Shown here: positions 18,024 through 26,417 of the stretch, one piece after another
Position numbering within the stretch: position 1 is the stretch's first letter
How the letters are laid out: each line of letters starts with the position of its first letter
From: Paenibacillus sp. MZ04-78.2
GTDB taxonomy: Bacteria > Bacillota > Bacilli > Paenibacillales > NBRC-103111
Length of the DNA: 58,918 nt
Assembly (NCBI RefSeq): GCF_024213375.1
Contig: NZ_JANAVJ010000033.1
Location: 1-58,918 of the forward strand
Direction: 5' to 3'
Notes under the pieces: model-generated
The model's input: only the letters and a program-made list of their open reading frames with translations
Told to the model about the DNA's origin: nothing
Database searches by the model: none
Position numbers and translations under genes: made by a program

Positions 18024-18052
18024 TTTACACTTTGATCGGATATATGTATAAA
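18024..18052 (+). promoter_or_regulatory. Sigma-A promoter of the coiled-coil gene
   Basis: TTTACA, 17 bases, TATAAA, 44 bases before the start codon. Confidence 0.7.
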
Positions 18053-18095
18053 ATTAGGGTAAAATATCCACAAAATCTTATGTTAAGGAGCCGCC

Positions 18096-18485
18096 ATGAT
18101 CAGCAACCGCGAACTGAAGGGACAAATCGAAGAATTATCTGAGCAAAACCAGTTTCTAAGCGACGAGCTGCAGAAGATTAAAAGCTTGATTGAGAGCCAA
18201 TCCAACAACCAAAACTCGAACCAAGACCAGAGCAAGCAAGGAGGAGAACAAAACAACAACGGCTCCGATACGTTGTTCGATATGGCCAACGATTTCATCA
18301 AGCTCAAAAAGCTGACGGGCGATCTGCAAGCGAAGATGCAAGAGTATGCCTCGAATCAGTGCCGCGGCTCGCAGTTAACGGACGAGGATGTCATCAATCT
18401 GATCATCAATATGATGAACGGGATGATCGATTGGACCATCGACTTCGCGTCCCAGCAGAATCAATCGCAAGGGCAGATGCAGTAA
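18096..18485 (+). CDS. Hypothetical coiled-coil protein
   Basis: 129 residues. Residues 5-35 form a heptad-rich coil (LKGQIEELSEQNQFLSDELQ), followed by an Asn/Gln-rich linker of about 25 residues and a second helical part (DFIKLKKLTGDLQAKMQEYA, VINLIINMMNGMIDWTIDF). AAGGAG precedes ATG 18096. I do not recognise the family. The low-complexity Asn/Gln linker and lack of signal or membrane helices suggest a cytoplasmic or spore-associated structural protein, which is only a guess. Confidence 0.6.
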   Translation: MISNRELKGQIEELSEQNQFLSDELQKIKSLIESQSNNQNSNQDQSKQGGEQNNNGSDTLFDMANDFIKLKKLTGDLQAKMQEYASNQCRGSQLTDEDVINLIINMMNGMIDWTIDFASQQNQSQGQMQ

Positions 18486-18680
18486 ACAGCCTTGATAAAA
18501 GAGTCAGCGGCAGCCAAGGACAGACGTGAAAAATAAAGTTCTAGACTGCTGCTGTTTCATTAAACTAACTTCGATAGTTTAAAGACTTGATGAAAATTTT
18601 GGCGAGGATAATTCGTGGAGTTTATCGGACGCCGGGGAGAATAGCAGCACCGGGAGGGTCCCTTGGGTTAATGAATCATA

Positions 18681-18720
18681 CCGCCCTCCAAAGCCATAAG
18701 GTCTGGAGAGCGGCTTTTTT
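18681..18720 (+). terminator. Rightward terminator before the TetR gene end
   Basis: Stem CCGCcCTCCA/TGGAGaGCGG with a T6 tail. It ends rightward transcripts (gene at 18096) and abuts the stop of the leftward TetR gene. The 195 bases between 18486 and 18680 hold a hairpin TTAAACTA/TAGTTTAA around 18560-18585 and no gene. Confidence 0.75.
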
Positions 18721-19309
18721 ACTTATCCTTCGCTCTGAGACACACTTTGACCGCCTCTTCCCAAATTTCCTTATAGTTGAACTTGAGGCCGATCAGCATA
18801 CAGTTGCCAATGTTGTCGATGACCATCGTGAGCATATGCGCCTTGGCCGTAATCCGTTCGCCCGAGATGATGCCAAGCTTCGCGCCGTGCGTCAGCAGTT
18901 CCTCGAATCCGTTGGCGAATCCTTCGATAACCTCATGAAGTCGATGCACGTATTTCAGTTCATTGCGGGAGCCCCTGATCATATATTCGTTCATGACGCG
19001 GGGGAAATAGTCGTCATGCCACTGCTCCTCGATCATCCGATAGCCGTCGGCCAGCAGCTTCGCTTCGAAGTTGTCTTTCATATAATCCTGGATGGAAAAG
19101 GATTTCGAAAAGTCGATTTCCATCTTGATTTCCTCGAAGAGAACATCGATCAGCACATCTTTGGAAGGAAAGTGATAGTAGATCGCGGGCTTGGAGATCC
19201 CCACTTCTTTGGCGATCATGGACAGGCTTGTTTTATCAATCCCATGCTCGGCGAACAGCCGGTAGGCGGTTTGCAAAATTTTGACGTAGGTTTCGTTGAT
19301 AACAATCAC
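18719..19309 (-). CDS. TetR-family regulator
   Basis: A 196-residue regulator with the N-terminal TetR HTH: ILQTAYRLFAEHGIDKTSLSMIAKEVGISKPAIYYHFPSKDVLI. The C-terminal ligand domain (IKMEIDFSKSFSIQDYMKDNF, VMNEYMIRGSRNELKYVHRL) is of the kind found in efflux or hydrolase regulators. The start is uncertain: GTG 19309 is the first codon of the frame and no strong ribosome site is seen. It lies directly downstream of the YqeB/hydrolase array, whose promoters carry a TetR-type palindrome; no such palindrome is seen upstream of this gene itself. Confidence 0.88.
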   Translation of the reverse strand: MIVINETYVKILQTAYRLFAEHGIDKTSLSMIAKEVGISKPAIYYHFPSKDVLIDVLFEEIKMEIDFSKSFSIQDYMKDNFEAKLLADGYRMIEEQWHDDYFPRVMNEYMIRGSRNELKYVHRLHEVIEGFANGFEELLTHGAKLGIISGERITAKAHMLTMVIDNIGNCMLIGLKFNYKEIWEEAVKVCLRAKDK

Positions 19310-19423
19310 TCCATTAATCGTTTTATGGCGGGCGACGTCTCAAGAACGCCCCCGCTACCTAGAATGCGACTCGGATGTCCGGCTAACTGTCAAGTGCTGA
19401 TTTTGAGTTTGAACTAGAGAAAA

Positions 19424-19457
19424 AGTCAGTCTTCCTTCGGTAAGAAGACCGACTTAT
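19424..19457 (-). terminator. Terminator after YqeB copy 1
   Basis: On the minus strand AAGTCgGTCTTC, a loop, GAAGACtGACTTTTTC: a 12-pair stem with a T5 tail, 75 bases after the stop. Confidence 0.8.
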
Positions 19458-19530
19458 AGTTTGCTTCTTCCATTATGTGCGTTGGGGCGAAGAGGCAGAT
19501 CATAACTGCATTTTCTTCGGTCGGAACGGT

Positions 19531-20244
19531 CTATCGCGGTTCTGTAGCTTGCATTCGCCAGTATTGACGCGTCTCTTCGTCACGGACAACGACGCCGTGC
19601 TTGGCTACCTCGCTGCGCAGCTCTTTGGCTTCTCGCCCTTCCTCATTCTTGAGCGCTTTTTCACGTGCCTTCAACAGCGCGTTGACCGCAGGCGGCAGAT
19701 CGGGAGCGTCCTGCACCCAACGGTGGTACTGCCCCTTGTACGGGTCGCCGTCAGGCGACCAAGCATACCCGTGCGCCGTTAAAGCGCTGACTATACGTTC
19801 ACTCGCCCAATCGTATTTATCACGGGCGAGTTCCTGCCCGGCATGCCCAAGGAACACAAGCTGCTTGCCGTCAAGGAAAACCATGCTGATATTTTCGAAA
19901 CTGAGCTCTTGAACGATTCCGTCTTTTTCCAGCCGGATCGTTTCTCCAGAGACCACCACACGCAACGTATCTTTGATCACCTCTTCGGCGAACCAGAGGC
20001 CGGTGAGCAGGCCAAGAATCGAAGTGACGACGGTGGTCACCCACGCCCCCGAGAAGGACGAAATTAGCTTAAGCGGCCCTTGAAACGGTATCCAAGGCAA
20101 GGTCGCAGCCCACTGGGCGATCATCGGGATGAAGTACCCGAGCGCAATACCGAGGATGGTACACCCTACAAAAATCAGGGCACGGATAATAAAGGGAAAG
20201 CCGATTACGATCGGTTTTTGGGACGACGACTGCGATGCATTCAT
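19531..20244 (-). CDS. YqeB-like membrane protein, copy 1
   Basis: About 237 residues with two membrane helices (roughly 18-40, ALIFVGCTILGIALGYFIP, and 65-88, VTTVVTSILGLLTGLWF) and a soluble C-terminal region with a beta-rich PH-like part (TLRVVVSGETIRLEKDG, MVFLDGKQLVFLG) and a conserved end (DLPPAVNALLKARE, VVRDEETRQYWR). It resembles B. subtilis YqeB, whose role is unknown. Start ATG 20244 follows TTAGGAGG; the upstream in-frame ATG contains that site. It is the last of three near-identical copies. Confidence 0.8.
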   Translation of the reverse strand: MNASQSSSQKPIVIGFPFIIRALIFVGCTILGIALGYFIPMIAQWAATLPWIPFQGPLKLISSFSGAWVTTVVTSILGLLTGLWFAEEVIKDTLRVVVSGETIRLEKDGIVQELSFENISMVFLDGKQLVFLGHAGQELARDKYDWASERIVSALTAHGYAWSPDGDPYKGQYHRWVQDAPDLPPAVNALLKAREKALKNEEGREAKELRSEVAKHGVVVRDEETRQYWRMQATEPR

Positions 20245-20304
20245 GTGATATTGCCTCCTAAGATGACTCAAGAGATGGCGGATTAGGATCGCTACACCTC
20301 TTAT

Positions 20305-20350
20305 TTACCTAACGGTAGGTCAATTATATCACAAACACTAACATTTGCAA
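20305..20350 (-). promoter_or_regulatory. Promoter and TetR-type operator of YqeB copy 1
   Basis: Leftward -35 TTGCAA (20350-20345), 16 bases, extended -10 TGA-TATAAT (20328-20323). The palindrome TTACC-TAAC-GGTAGG (20305-20319) begins immediately after the -10, so a bound repressor would block the start. Confidence 0.7.
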
Positions 20351-20496
20351 ATAACGGATTTACAGCAGCCCCAGAAATCGCGGTGACGCTCGGCCTTTAA
20401 AGCATCTCCGGCAAAATCATTCGGTTTTCCAAATACGCGGCCGGCAAACCTCAGGAAAACTTTGTCCTTTCACCTTGCTGTCGTAGAAAAAAAGAC

Positions 20497-20540
20497 AAGC
20501 CCGGCTCCGACATGTTGGTCATGTAGATCGGGCTTTTTTC
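20497..20540 (-). terminator. Bidirectional terminator after hydrolase copy 1
   Basis: AGCCCG/CGGGCT outer stem and GACATG/CATGT inner stem, with T-tracts on both sides (TTTTTT rightward, CTTTTTTTC leftward). The same element recurs after hydrolase copy 2. Confidence 0.75.
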
Positions 20541-20610
20541 AGCTGGGGGGACGTTACCCTACAATCGTGCGGCTAGCGCACCACAGTACGCAACAGATCG
20601 TTTGTTAGGA

Positions 20611-21624
20611 TTAGTGTTGCGGAATTTTTTTAAGAAACTGATCAATGGAATCATGATAAGCGGGTACGGTAATTTGTCTAGGGTTGAATAAGAAAATCAA
20701 TGTCGACTTTAGTTCCGAATTAATGGTATCGGTGTGTATTGCGCCATGGTCGGCATCCGGGAAAACTTTCACGGTTAACAGCTCCGGTTTGACTATCTTG
20801 CGATACACTTCTTCCGTATCTTTGTAATCCACGTTAATGTCGTGTGCACCCAGCATCAGAAGTACCGGTGTTTTGAAATTTGGTAAGTCATTGGTCGCAT
20901 CCGACAAAAAGTTTTTGCCGGCAAATATCCACCTGTCTTCTGACATTAATCGATCCTTACGAGCAACTTTTAAATATTCCTCATACGGAGCTTTTTGTTT
21001 TAAAAGTTTGTTCACTTCAAGATCGTATGCCGTTTTCGCTTGAATATCAGCTTCAGAATATCCTTGCTTCTCCATTTCTGCACGGGAATGATATAATCCT
21101 TGCTTTACCCAATTAATAGCGGGTGCCAGAAGCATACTAAATGCGATCGGCTCTTCTTTGGCGAGTTTTGGAATAACCCATCCTCCTTGGCTCGCTCCCC
21201 AAGCCCCAATCCGATTCTCGTCAATCATAGGCTGTTGCTTTGCCCACGCAATCGCCTGTCTCGCTTCTACTACCCGATCGTCGATGGTTTGATGCTCCCA
21301 GTTGCCTTCAGAACCGTTAAGGCCGCGTTTATTTAGAGACAAAGAGGCATAGCCTATGGAAGCCAAATGCTCCCAGAGAGGTTTATATCCATCATCATGA
21401 GTGGAATTAATAGCACCATCGCCATGAATAAATAAAACGAGTCCTAATTTCCCGGTATAATTTTGAGGCAGTACGAAAGTACCGGTCAACTTGCCTTGAG
21501 GTGTCTGGATCTCTATATCTTGTTCGACCATGTCGTAGTTATGTTGTGCAAGAATGTAAATCCCTGAACCACCTACTAAAAATATCAAAATAAGAATGGA
21601 AATGAATATTTTCTTTTTCATCAT
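20611..21624 (-). CDS. Membrane-anchored alpha/beta hydrolase, copy 1
   Basis: 337 residues. A positively charged start and one hydrophobic segment (IFISILILIFLVGGSGIYIL) form an uncleaved signal anchor with the catalytic domain outside. The hydrolase core shows the nucleophile elbow GASQGGW, catalytic Asp in LGAHDINVD and His in FPDADHGAIH, preceded by LVLFIHGDG and SLNKRG. This is the S9/dienelactone-hydrolase-like group acting on esters, lactones or peptides. AAGGAG precedes the double ATG. It is the second gene of the unit YqeB copy 2 then hydrolase. Confidence 0.88.
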   Translation of the reverse strand: MMKKKIFISILILIFLVGGSGIYILAQHNYDMVEQDIEIQTPQGKLTGTFVLPQNYTGKLGLVLFIHGDGAINSTHDDGYKPLWEHLASIGYASLSLNKRGLNGSEGNWEHQTIDDRVVEARQAIAWAKQQPMIDENRIGAWGASQGGWVIPKLAKEEPIAFSMLLAPAINWVKQGLYHSRAEMEKQGYSEADIQAKTAYDLEVNKLLKQKAPYEEYLKVARKDRLMSEDRWIFAGKNFLSDATNDLPNFKTPVLLMLGAHDINVDYKDTEEVYRKIVKPELLTVKVFPDADHGAIHTDTINSELKSTLIFLFNPRQITVPAYHDSIDQFLKKIPQH

Positions 21625-21763
21625 CGTTCTCCTTACATAAGTTGTCTATTTGATCAAAATAAAATGGTCAGATAAGGAACGAAACACGCTTAAGAAAACG
21701 GTTAGAGCTTATCGGGCAAATTCTTCATGATACACCGCCCTTCTGAAGTAAATTTCCGCAAGT

Positions 21764-22477
21764 CTATCGCGGTTCTGTAGCCTGCATCCGCCAGTATTGA
21801 CGCGTCTCTTCGTCACGGACAACGACGCCGTGCTTGGCTGCCTCACTGCGCAGCTCTTTGGCCTCGCGCCCGTCCTCTTTCTTGAGCGCCTTTTCGCGCG
21901 CCTTCAACAGCGCGTTGACCGCAGGCGGTAGATCGGGAGTGTCGTGCACCCAGCGGTGGTACTGCCCCTTGTACGGGTCGCCGTCGGGCGACCAAGCATA
22001 CCCGTGCGCCGTTAAGGCGCTGACTATACGTTCGCTCGCCCATTCGTATTTTTCACGGGCAAGCTCCTGCCCCGCATGCCCAAGGAGCACAAGCTGCTTG
22101 CCGTCAAGGAAAACCATGCTGATATTTTCGAAACTGAGCTCTTGACCGCCCCCGTCTTTTTCCAGCCGGATCATTTCGCCAGAGACCACCACACGCAGTG
22201 TATCTTTGATCACCTCTTCGGCGAACCAGAGGCCGACGAGCAGGCCAAGAATCGAAGTGACGACGGTGGTCACCCACGCCCCCGAGAAGGACGAAATTAG
22301 CTTAAGCGGCCCTTGAAACGGTATCCATGGCAAGGTCGCAGCCCATTGGGCGATCATCGGGATGAAGTACCCAAGCGCAATACCGAGGATGGTACACCCT
22401 ATAAAAATCAGGGCACGAATAATAAAGGGAAAGCCGATTACGGTCGGTTTTTGGGACGACGGCCGCGATACACTCAT
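21764..22477 (-). CDS. YqeB-like membrane protein, copy 2
   Basis: A near-identical paralog of the copies at 19531 and 24076, with the same two helices and soluble tail. It differs from copy 1 at a few positions (for example GGGQELSF for GIVQELSF and KKEDGREAKELRSEAAK for KNEEGREAKELRSEVAK) and is closest to copy 3. Start ATG 22477 has a CTAGGAGG-like site. It is followed 140 bases later by hydrolase copy 1 on the same strand, with no terminator between. Confidence 0.8.
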   Translation of the reverse strand: MSVSRPSSQKPTVIGFPFIIRALIFIGCTILGIALGYFIPMIAQWAATLPWIPFQGPLKLISSFSGAWVTTVVTSILGLLVGLWFAEEVIKDTLRVVVSGEMIRLEKDGGGQELSFENISMVFLDGKQLVLLGHAGQELAREKYEWASERIVSALTAHGYAWSPDGDPYKGQYHRWVHDTPDLPPAVNALLKAREKALKKEDGREAKELRSEAAKHGVVVRDEETRQYWRMQATEPR

Positions 22478-22537
22478 ATGATATGACCTCCTAAGATGAT
22501 TCAAGAGATGGTGGATTCAGATCGCTACACCTCTTAT

Positions 22538-22583
22538 TTACCTAACGGTAAGTCAATAGTATCACAAAAACTAACATTTGCAA
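22538..22583 (-). promoter_or_regulatory. Promoter and TetR-type operator of YqeB copy 2
   Basis: -35 TTGCAA (22583-22578), 16 bases, -10 TACTAT (22561-22556) preceded by TG-A. The palindrome TTACC-TAAC-GGTAAG lies at 22538-22552, just after the -10. Confidence 0.7.
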
Positions 22584-22717
22584 ATAACAGATTTACAGCA
22601 GCCCCAAAATCGCGGTGACGCTCTGCCTTTAAAGCATCTCCGGCAAAATCATTTGGTTTTCCAGATGCGCGGCCGGCAAACCTTCTGTACATCCCATCTG
22701 GCTGTCGTAGAAAAACA

Positions 22718-22760
22718 CAAGCCCGGCTCCGACATGTAGGACATACGGAACCGGGCATTT
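22718..22760 (-). terminator. Terminator after hydrolase copy 2
   Basis: AGCCCGG/CCGGGC stem, a second copy of the element at 20497, with some divergence in the tail. Confidence 0.65.
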
Positions 22761-22823
22761 TCAGGGGGGATGTTACCCTACAATCGTGCGGCTAGCGCAC
22801 CACAGCACACAACAGATAGCTTG

Positions 22824-23843
22824 TTAGGATTGTTGTTGCGGAAGTTTTTTAAGAAACCGCTCAATGGATTCATTATACGCGGGTACGGTAATTTGTCTAG
22901 GCGCGAATAAGCTAAGCCATATCGCCCGTAGTTCCGAATCTGAGGTTTCGATGTGTACCGCTCTATGTTCGGCATCCGGGTAAATTTCCACGTTTAGCAG
23001 CTCCGGTTTTACCATCTTGCGATACACTTCCTCCGTATTTTTGTAATCCACGTTGATATCGTGTGCTCCCAGCATTAGAAGTACGGGTGTCTTGAAATTC
23101 GGTAAGTCATTGGTCGAATCCGACAAAAAGTTTTTGCCAGCAAATCCCCATCTGTCTTCTGTCATTATTCTATCCTTACGAGCAATTTTTAAATATTCCT
23201 CATACGGAGCTTTTTGTTTTAAAAGTTTGTTCACTTCAAGATCGTATGCAATTTTCGCTTGAACTTCAGCTTCGGGTTTTCCATCCTTTTCCATCGTTGC
23301 GCGCGAATGATATAGCCCCTGTTGCACCCAATTAATCCCAGGCGCTAAAAGAAGGCTAAATGCGAGCGGCTCTTCTTTGGCAAGTTTCGGAACAACCCAT
23401 CCTCCTTGGCTCGCTCCCCAAGCTCCAATCCGATTTTTGTCAATCATAGACTGTTGCCTTGCCCACTCAATCGCCTGCCTCGCTTCTACTACCCGATCGT
23501 CGATGGTTTGATGCTCCCAGTTGCCTTCAGAACCGTTAATGCCTCGTTTATTTAAAGACAAAGAGGCATAGCCTATGGAAGCTAACCGCTCCCAAAGGGG
23601 CTTATAGGCACCACCAAGAGTGGAGTCGACAGGACCGTCGCCATGAACAAATAACACGAGGCCTAATTTTCCAGTATAAGCTTTAGGTAATACAAAAGTA
23701 CCGGTCAACTTGCCTTGAGGTGTCTGGATCTCTACTTCTTGTTCGACCATATCGTAGTTATGTTGTACAAGAATATAAATCCCTGAACCAACTGCTAAAA
23801 GTAACAAAATTAGAATGGATATGAATATTTTCTTTTTCATCAT
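22824..23843 (-). CDS. Membrane-anchored alpha/beta hydrolase, copy 2
   Basis: 339 residues, close paralog of the gene at 20611. It keeps the anchor, LVLFVHGDG, the nucleophile elbow GASQGGW, Asp in LGAHDINVD and the catalytic His (YPDAEHRAVH), so the triad is intact. More changes are seen near the C-terminus than in the core. It is preceded by YqeB copy 3 on the same strand. The 232-base gap before it contains about 90 extra bases not present in the copy-1 unit. Confidence 0.88.
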   Translation of the reverse strand: MMKKKIFISILILLLLAVGSGIYILVQHNYDMVEQEVEIQTPQGKLTGTFVLPKAYTGKLGLVLFVHGDGPVDSTLGGAYKPLWERLASIGYASLSLNKRGINGSEGNWEHQTIDDRVVEARQAIEWARQQSMIDKNRIGAWGASQGGWVVPKLAKEEPLAFSLLLAPGINWVQQGLYHSRATMEKDGKPEAEVQAKIAYDLEVNKLLKQKAPYEEYLKIARKDRIMTEDRWGFAGKNFLSDSTNDLPNFKTPVLLMLGAHDINVDYKNTEEVYRKMVKPELLNVEIYPDAEHRAVHIETSDSELRAIWLSLFAPRQITVPAYNESIERFLKKLPQQQS

Positions 23844-24075
23844 CGTTCTCCTTACAAAAGGTGTCTATTTGATCAATATAAAATGGTCACTTTCTTTTTC
23901 ACAAATCGCCTATTTCCGGTATCAAGCGCGTATCCGAGCAACATCAATTCGTTCGAAGTGGCAGGAGGCGGTCCGCGTGCAAGATAAGGAACGAAACACG
24001 CGCAAGAAAACGGTTAGAGCTTATCGGACAAATTCTTCATGATACACCGCCCTTCCGAAGTAAATTTCTGCAAGT

Positions 24076-24789
24076 TTATTGCGGTTCTGTAGCCTGCAAC
24101 CGCCAGTATTGACGCGTCTCTTCGTCACGGACAACAACGCCGTGCTTGGCTGCCTCGCTGCGCAGCTCTTTGGCTTCGCGCCCGTCCTCTTTCTTGAGCG
24201 CCTTTTCGCGCGCCTTCAACAGCGCGTTGACCGCAGGCGGCAGATCGGGGGTGTCCTGCACCCAGCGGTGGTACTGCCCCTTGTACGGGTCGCCGTCGGG
24301 CGACCAAGAATACCCGTGCGCCGTTAAAGCGCTGACTATACGCTCGCTCGCCCATTCGTATTTTTCACGGGCAAGCTCCTGCCCCGCATGCCCAAGGAGC
24401 ACAAGCTGCTTGCCGTCAAGGAAAACCATGCTGATATTTTCGAAACTGAGCTCTTGACCGCCCCCGTCTTTTTCCAGCCGGATCATTTCGCCAGAGACCA
24501 CTACACGCAGCGTATCTTTGATCACCTCTTCGGCGAACCAGAGGCCGACGAGCAGGCCAAGAATCGAAGTGACGACGGTGGTCACCCACGCCCCCGAGAA
24601 GGACGAAATTAGCTTAAGCGGCCCTTGAAACGGTATCCATGGCAAGGTCGCAGCCCACTGGGCGATCATCGGGATGAAGTACCCGAGCGCAATACCGAGG
24701 ATGGTACACCCTATAAAAATCAGGGCACGAATAATAAAGGGAAAGCCGATTACGGTCGGTTTTTGGGACGACGGCCGCGATGCACTCAT
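24076..24789 (-). CDS. YqeB-like membrane protein, copy 3
   Basis: The first copy in transcription order and almost identical to copy 2, including the GGGQELSF variant. Two membrane helices are followed by the soluble YqeB C-terminal part ending in YWRLQATEPQ. Start ATG 24789 has an AGGAGG site. Its promoter carries the same palindrome. Sequence similarity to the other copies continues upstream to about 24930, which marks the right edge of the duplicated unit. Confidence 0.8.
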   Translation of the reverse strand: MSASRPSSQKPTVIGFPFIIRALIFIGCTILGIALGYFIPMIAQWAATLPWIPFQGPLKLISSFSGAWVTTVVTSILGLLVGLWFAEEVIKDTLRVVVSGEMIRLEKDGGGQELSFENISMVFLDGKQLVLLGHAGQELAREKYEWASERIVSALTAHGYSWSPDGDPYKGQYHRWVQDTPDLPPAVNALLKAREKALKKEDGREAKELRSEAAKHGVVVRDEETRQYWRLQATEPQ

Positions 24790-24849
24790 ATGATATGACC
24801 TCCTAAGATGATTCAAGAGATGGCGGATTCGGATCGCTACACCTCTTAT

Positions 24850-24895
24850 TTACCTAACGGTAAGTCAATAGTATCACAAAAACTAACATTTGCAA
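24850..24895 (-). promoter_or_regulatory. Promoter and TetR-type operator of YqeB copy 3
   Basis: -35 TTGCAA (24895-24890), 16 bases, -10 TACTAT (24873-24868); palindrome TTACC-TAAC-GGTAAG at 24850-24864. Confidence 0.7.
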
Positions 24896-25048
24896 ATAAC
24901 AGATTTAAAGCAGCCCCAGAAATCGCGGCGGCGTAGCATATAAACGAAACCAAAAATTGGGAATGGTTTCAAAGCATACCCCAAAATAATGAAGGGAAGG
25001 ATACCACTTGAATTTCAGATTACATTAGGTGAGGAGTTATCAAAATTT

Positions 25049-25888
25049 ATGAAAGCCATTTGGATCATCCCTATATTCGCTTTGTTGGTATGTTCGGGCT
25101 GTGGCCAATACAAGACAAACCAAGTATCGCATCAAGCGACGCCGAAAGGGACAGCGTACAACAATATAAAAACTTCCCAAACACCGGATTTGCTTGATGG
25201 GCCGGAGGGAGCAATCCGAAATCCTCACCCGCTTTCATTAGCCGATTTGCACGCCAAGTATAAAAGTACTTTTTTACTGAGTGGCCCATCGTCGAAACGC
25301 GAAGTCGCTCTAACGTTCGATGATGTTCCCGACGACAAGTTTACCCCTAGAGTGCTGGATATTTTAAAAAGTGAAGGCGTAAAGGCAACGTTTTTTCTCA
25401 TCGGCAATCGGGTCGAAGCCCATCCCGAAATTGTCCAAAGAATGATTAATGAGGGCCATGTTGTGGGGAACCACTCCTACAATCATGCGAATTTGCCAAA
25501 ACTAAGCGATGTTGATTTCCGAAACCAAGTCGTTAAAACAGACAATATCATTCGCTCAATTTCGGGGTATACACCAAAATTTATTCGACCCCCCTATGGA
25601 AATATTAGCGAAACTCAAATTCAATGGCTGGCCAGTCAGCATAAGACGATTGTAAACTGGAATGTTGATTCGTTGGATTGGAAGGGATTAAATGCAGAAC
25701 AAGTCAAGACAAATGTCTTGGCCCATGTGCATCCGGGTTCGATCATCCTTCAGCACGCGGCGGGGGGAGCCGGAGAGGATTTGACGGGCTCCGTTCAAGC
25801 CCTGCCCGAAATCATTAAAAAACTACGACACGACGGCGTGAAGTTGGTTACTATTCCCGAATTGCTAAATCTCCCGGCAGGTACATGA
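25049..25888 (+). CDS. Polysaccharide deacetylase (NodB domain)
   Basis: 279 residues. The N-terminus is a signal sequence (AIWIIPIFALLV) followed by CSGCG, which may be a non-standard lipobox. After a linker the NodB domain begins: TFDDVPDD at 89-96 (motif 1, the catalytic Asp pair, Val replacing the common Gly), HSYNHANL (motif 2 His pair binding metal), RPPYG (motif 3), and GSIILQHAAGG near the end. Likely an extracellular N-deacetylase of peptidoglycan or chitin-like polymers. ATG 25049 is preferred over an in-frame ATG at 24989 because the signal sequence starts there; the GAGGAG site is 12 bases away, a little far. Confidence 0.88.
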   Translation: MKAIWIIPIFALLVCSGCGQYKTNQVSHQATPKGTAYNNIKTSQTPDLLDGPEGAIRNPHPLSLADLHAKYKSTFLLSGPSSKREVALTFDDVPDDKFTPRVLDILKSEGVKATFFLIGNRVEAHPEIVQRMINEGHVVGNHSYNHANLPKLSDVDFRNQVVKTDNIIRSISGYTPKFIRPPYGNISETQIQWLASQHKTIVNWNVDSLDWKGLNAEQVKTNVLAHVHPGSIILQHAAGGAGEDLTGSVQALPEIIKKLRHDGVKLVTIPELLNLPAGT

Positions 25889-26130
25889 ATATAGGGGAAT
25901 CCATACATAGCTGCGGGAAGATGATTGTTTTCGCTGTGCTGCTCCTTTTTTCCCTAGTCCCTGTGCTTTCATCCGCAGGAGAAGCATTCGGCAAAACGTC
26001 GAGTGATTTTTCAAAAGTAAAAGTTCCCGATGTATTTCCGCAAGAAACAAAGGAAAAAATGAAGGAAATCAATCAGTTTTTGGCGATGGGTTTTAAGGCG
26101 AAACCGCGATGTTTGAAGCGTATTCCGTGA
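25885..26130 (+). CDS. Small secreted hypothetical protein (possibly truncated)
   Basis: 81 residues overlapping the deacetylase stop by 4 bases (ATGA). A signal peptide (MIVFAVLLLFSLVPVLSSAGEA) is clear; the mature part is short and ends abruptly. About 60 bases beyond, another frame encodes MGLFSEEFKNVWVLVKKRLY before a stop, and a second frame is open to 26336. This looks like a longer gene broken by indels, but I do not recognise the family. Confidence 0.4.
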   Translation: MNIGESIHSCGKMIVFAVLLLFSLVPVLSSAGEAFGKTSSDFSKVKVPDVFPQETKEKMKEINQFLAMGFKAKPRCLKRIP

Positions 26131-26347
26131 AATTCCAGGAAGGTATTACTTTCATTGATAGGGGTTTAACTTACCTAACGACGCTAAAATGGGGCTGTTC
26201 TCGGAAGAATTTAAAAACGTTTGGGTATTGGTTAAGAAACGACTTTACGATTCTTGAAAATTTCACTTCTAAACCTCATCGCTTCAAAATTTTATTGGGC
26301 ACTTCAAAACATTTTTGTCAACCAACAGCAGTCTAGATTGCACTTCA

Positions 26348-26376
26348 TTGACAACTATTACATAACGTAATAAAAT
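26348..26376 (+). promoter_or_regulatory. Sigma-A promoter of the SDR gene
   Basis: TTGACA, 17 bases, TAAAAT. The spacer contains ATTAC-ATAAC-GTAAT, a short perfect-armed palindrome that could be a repressor site. Confidence 0.75.
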
Positions 26377-26417
26377 ATTTTTACGTAAATACAAAATTTC
26401 ATAAAGGCGGTGGCTTC

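Larger units (their letters stand above)
19531..24930 (-). repeat. Tandem amplification of the YqeB-hydrolase unit
   Basis: Order in the direction of transcription: promoter, YqeB3, hydrolase 2, terminator, promoter, YqeB2, hydrolase 1, terminator, promoter, YqeB1, terminator. The unit is about 2.3 kb and includes the non-coding parts. The third unit has YqeB only. High identity between copies points to recent tandem duplication. Confidence 0.85.

Noticed and set aside
18486..18720. T-box or other riboswitch before the TetR gene end
   Set aside because: No T-box or known riboswitch consensus, and the terminator is followed by the end of an opposing gene rather than a start.
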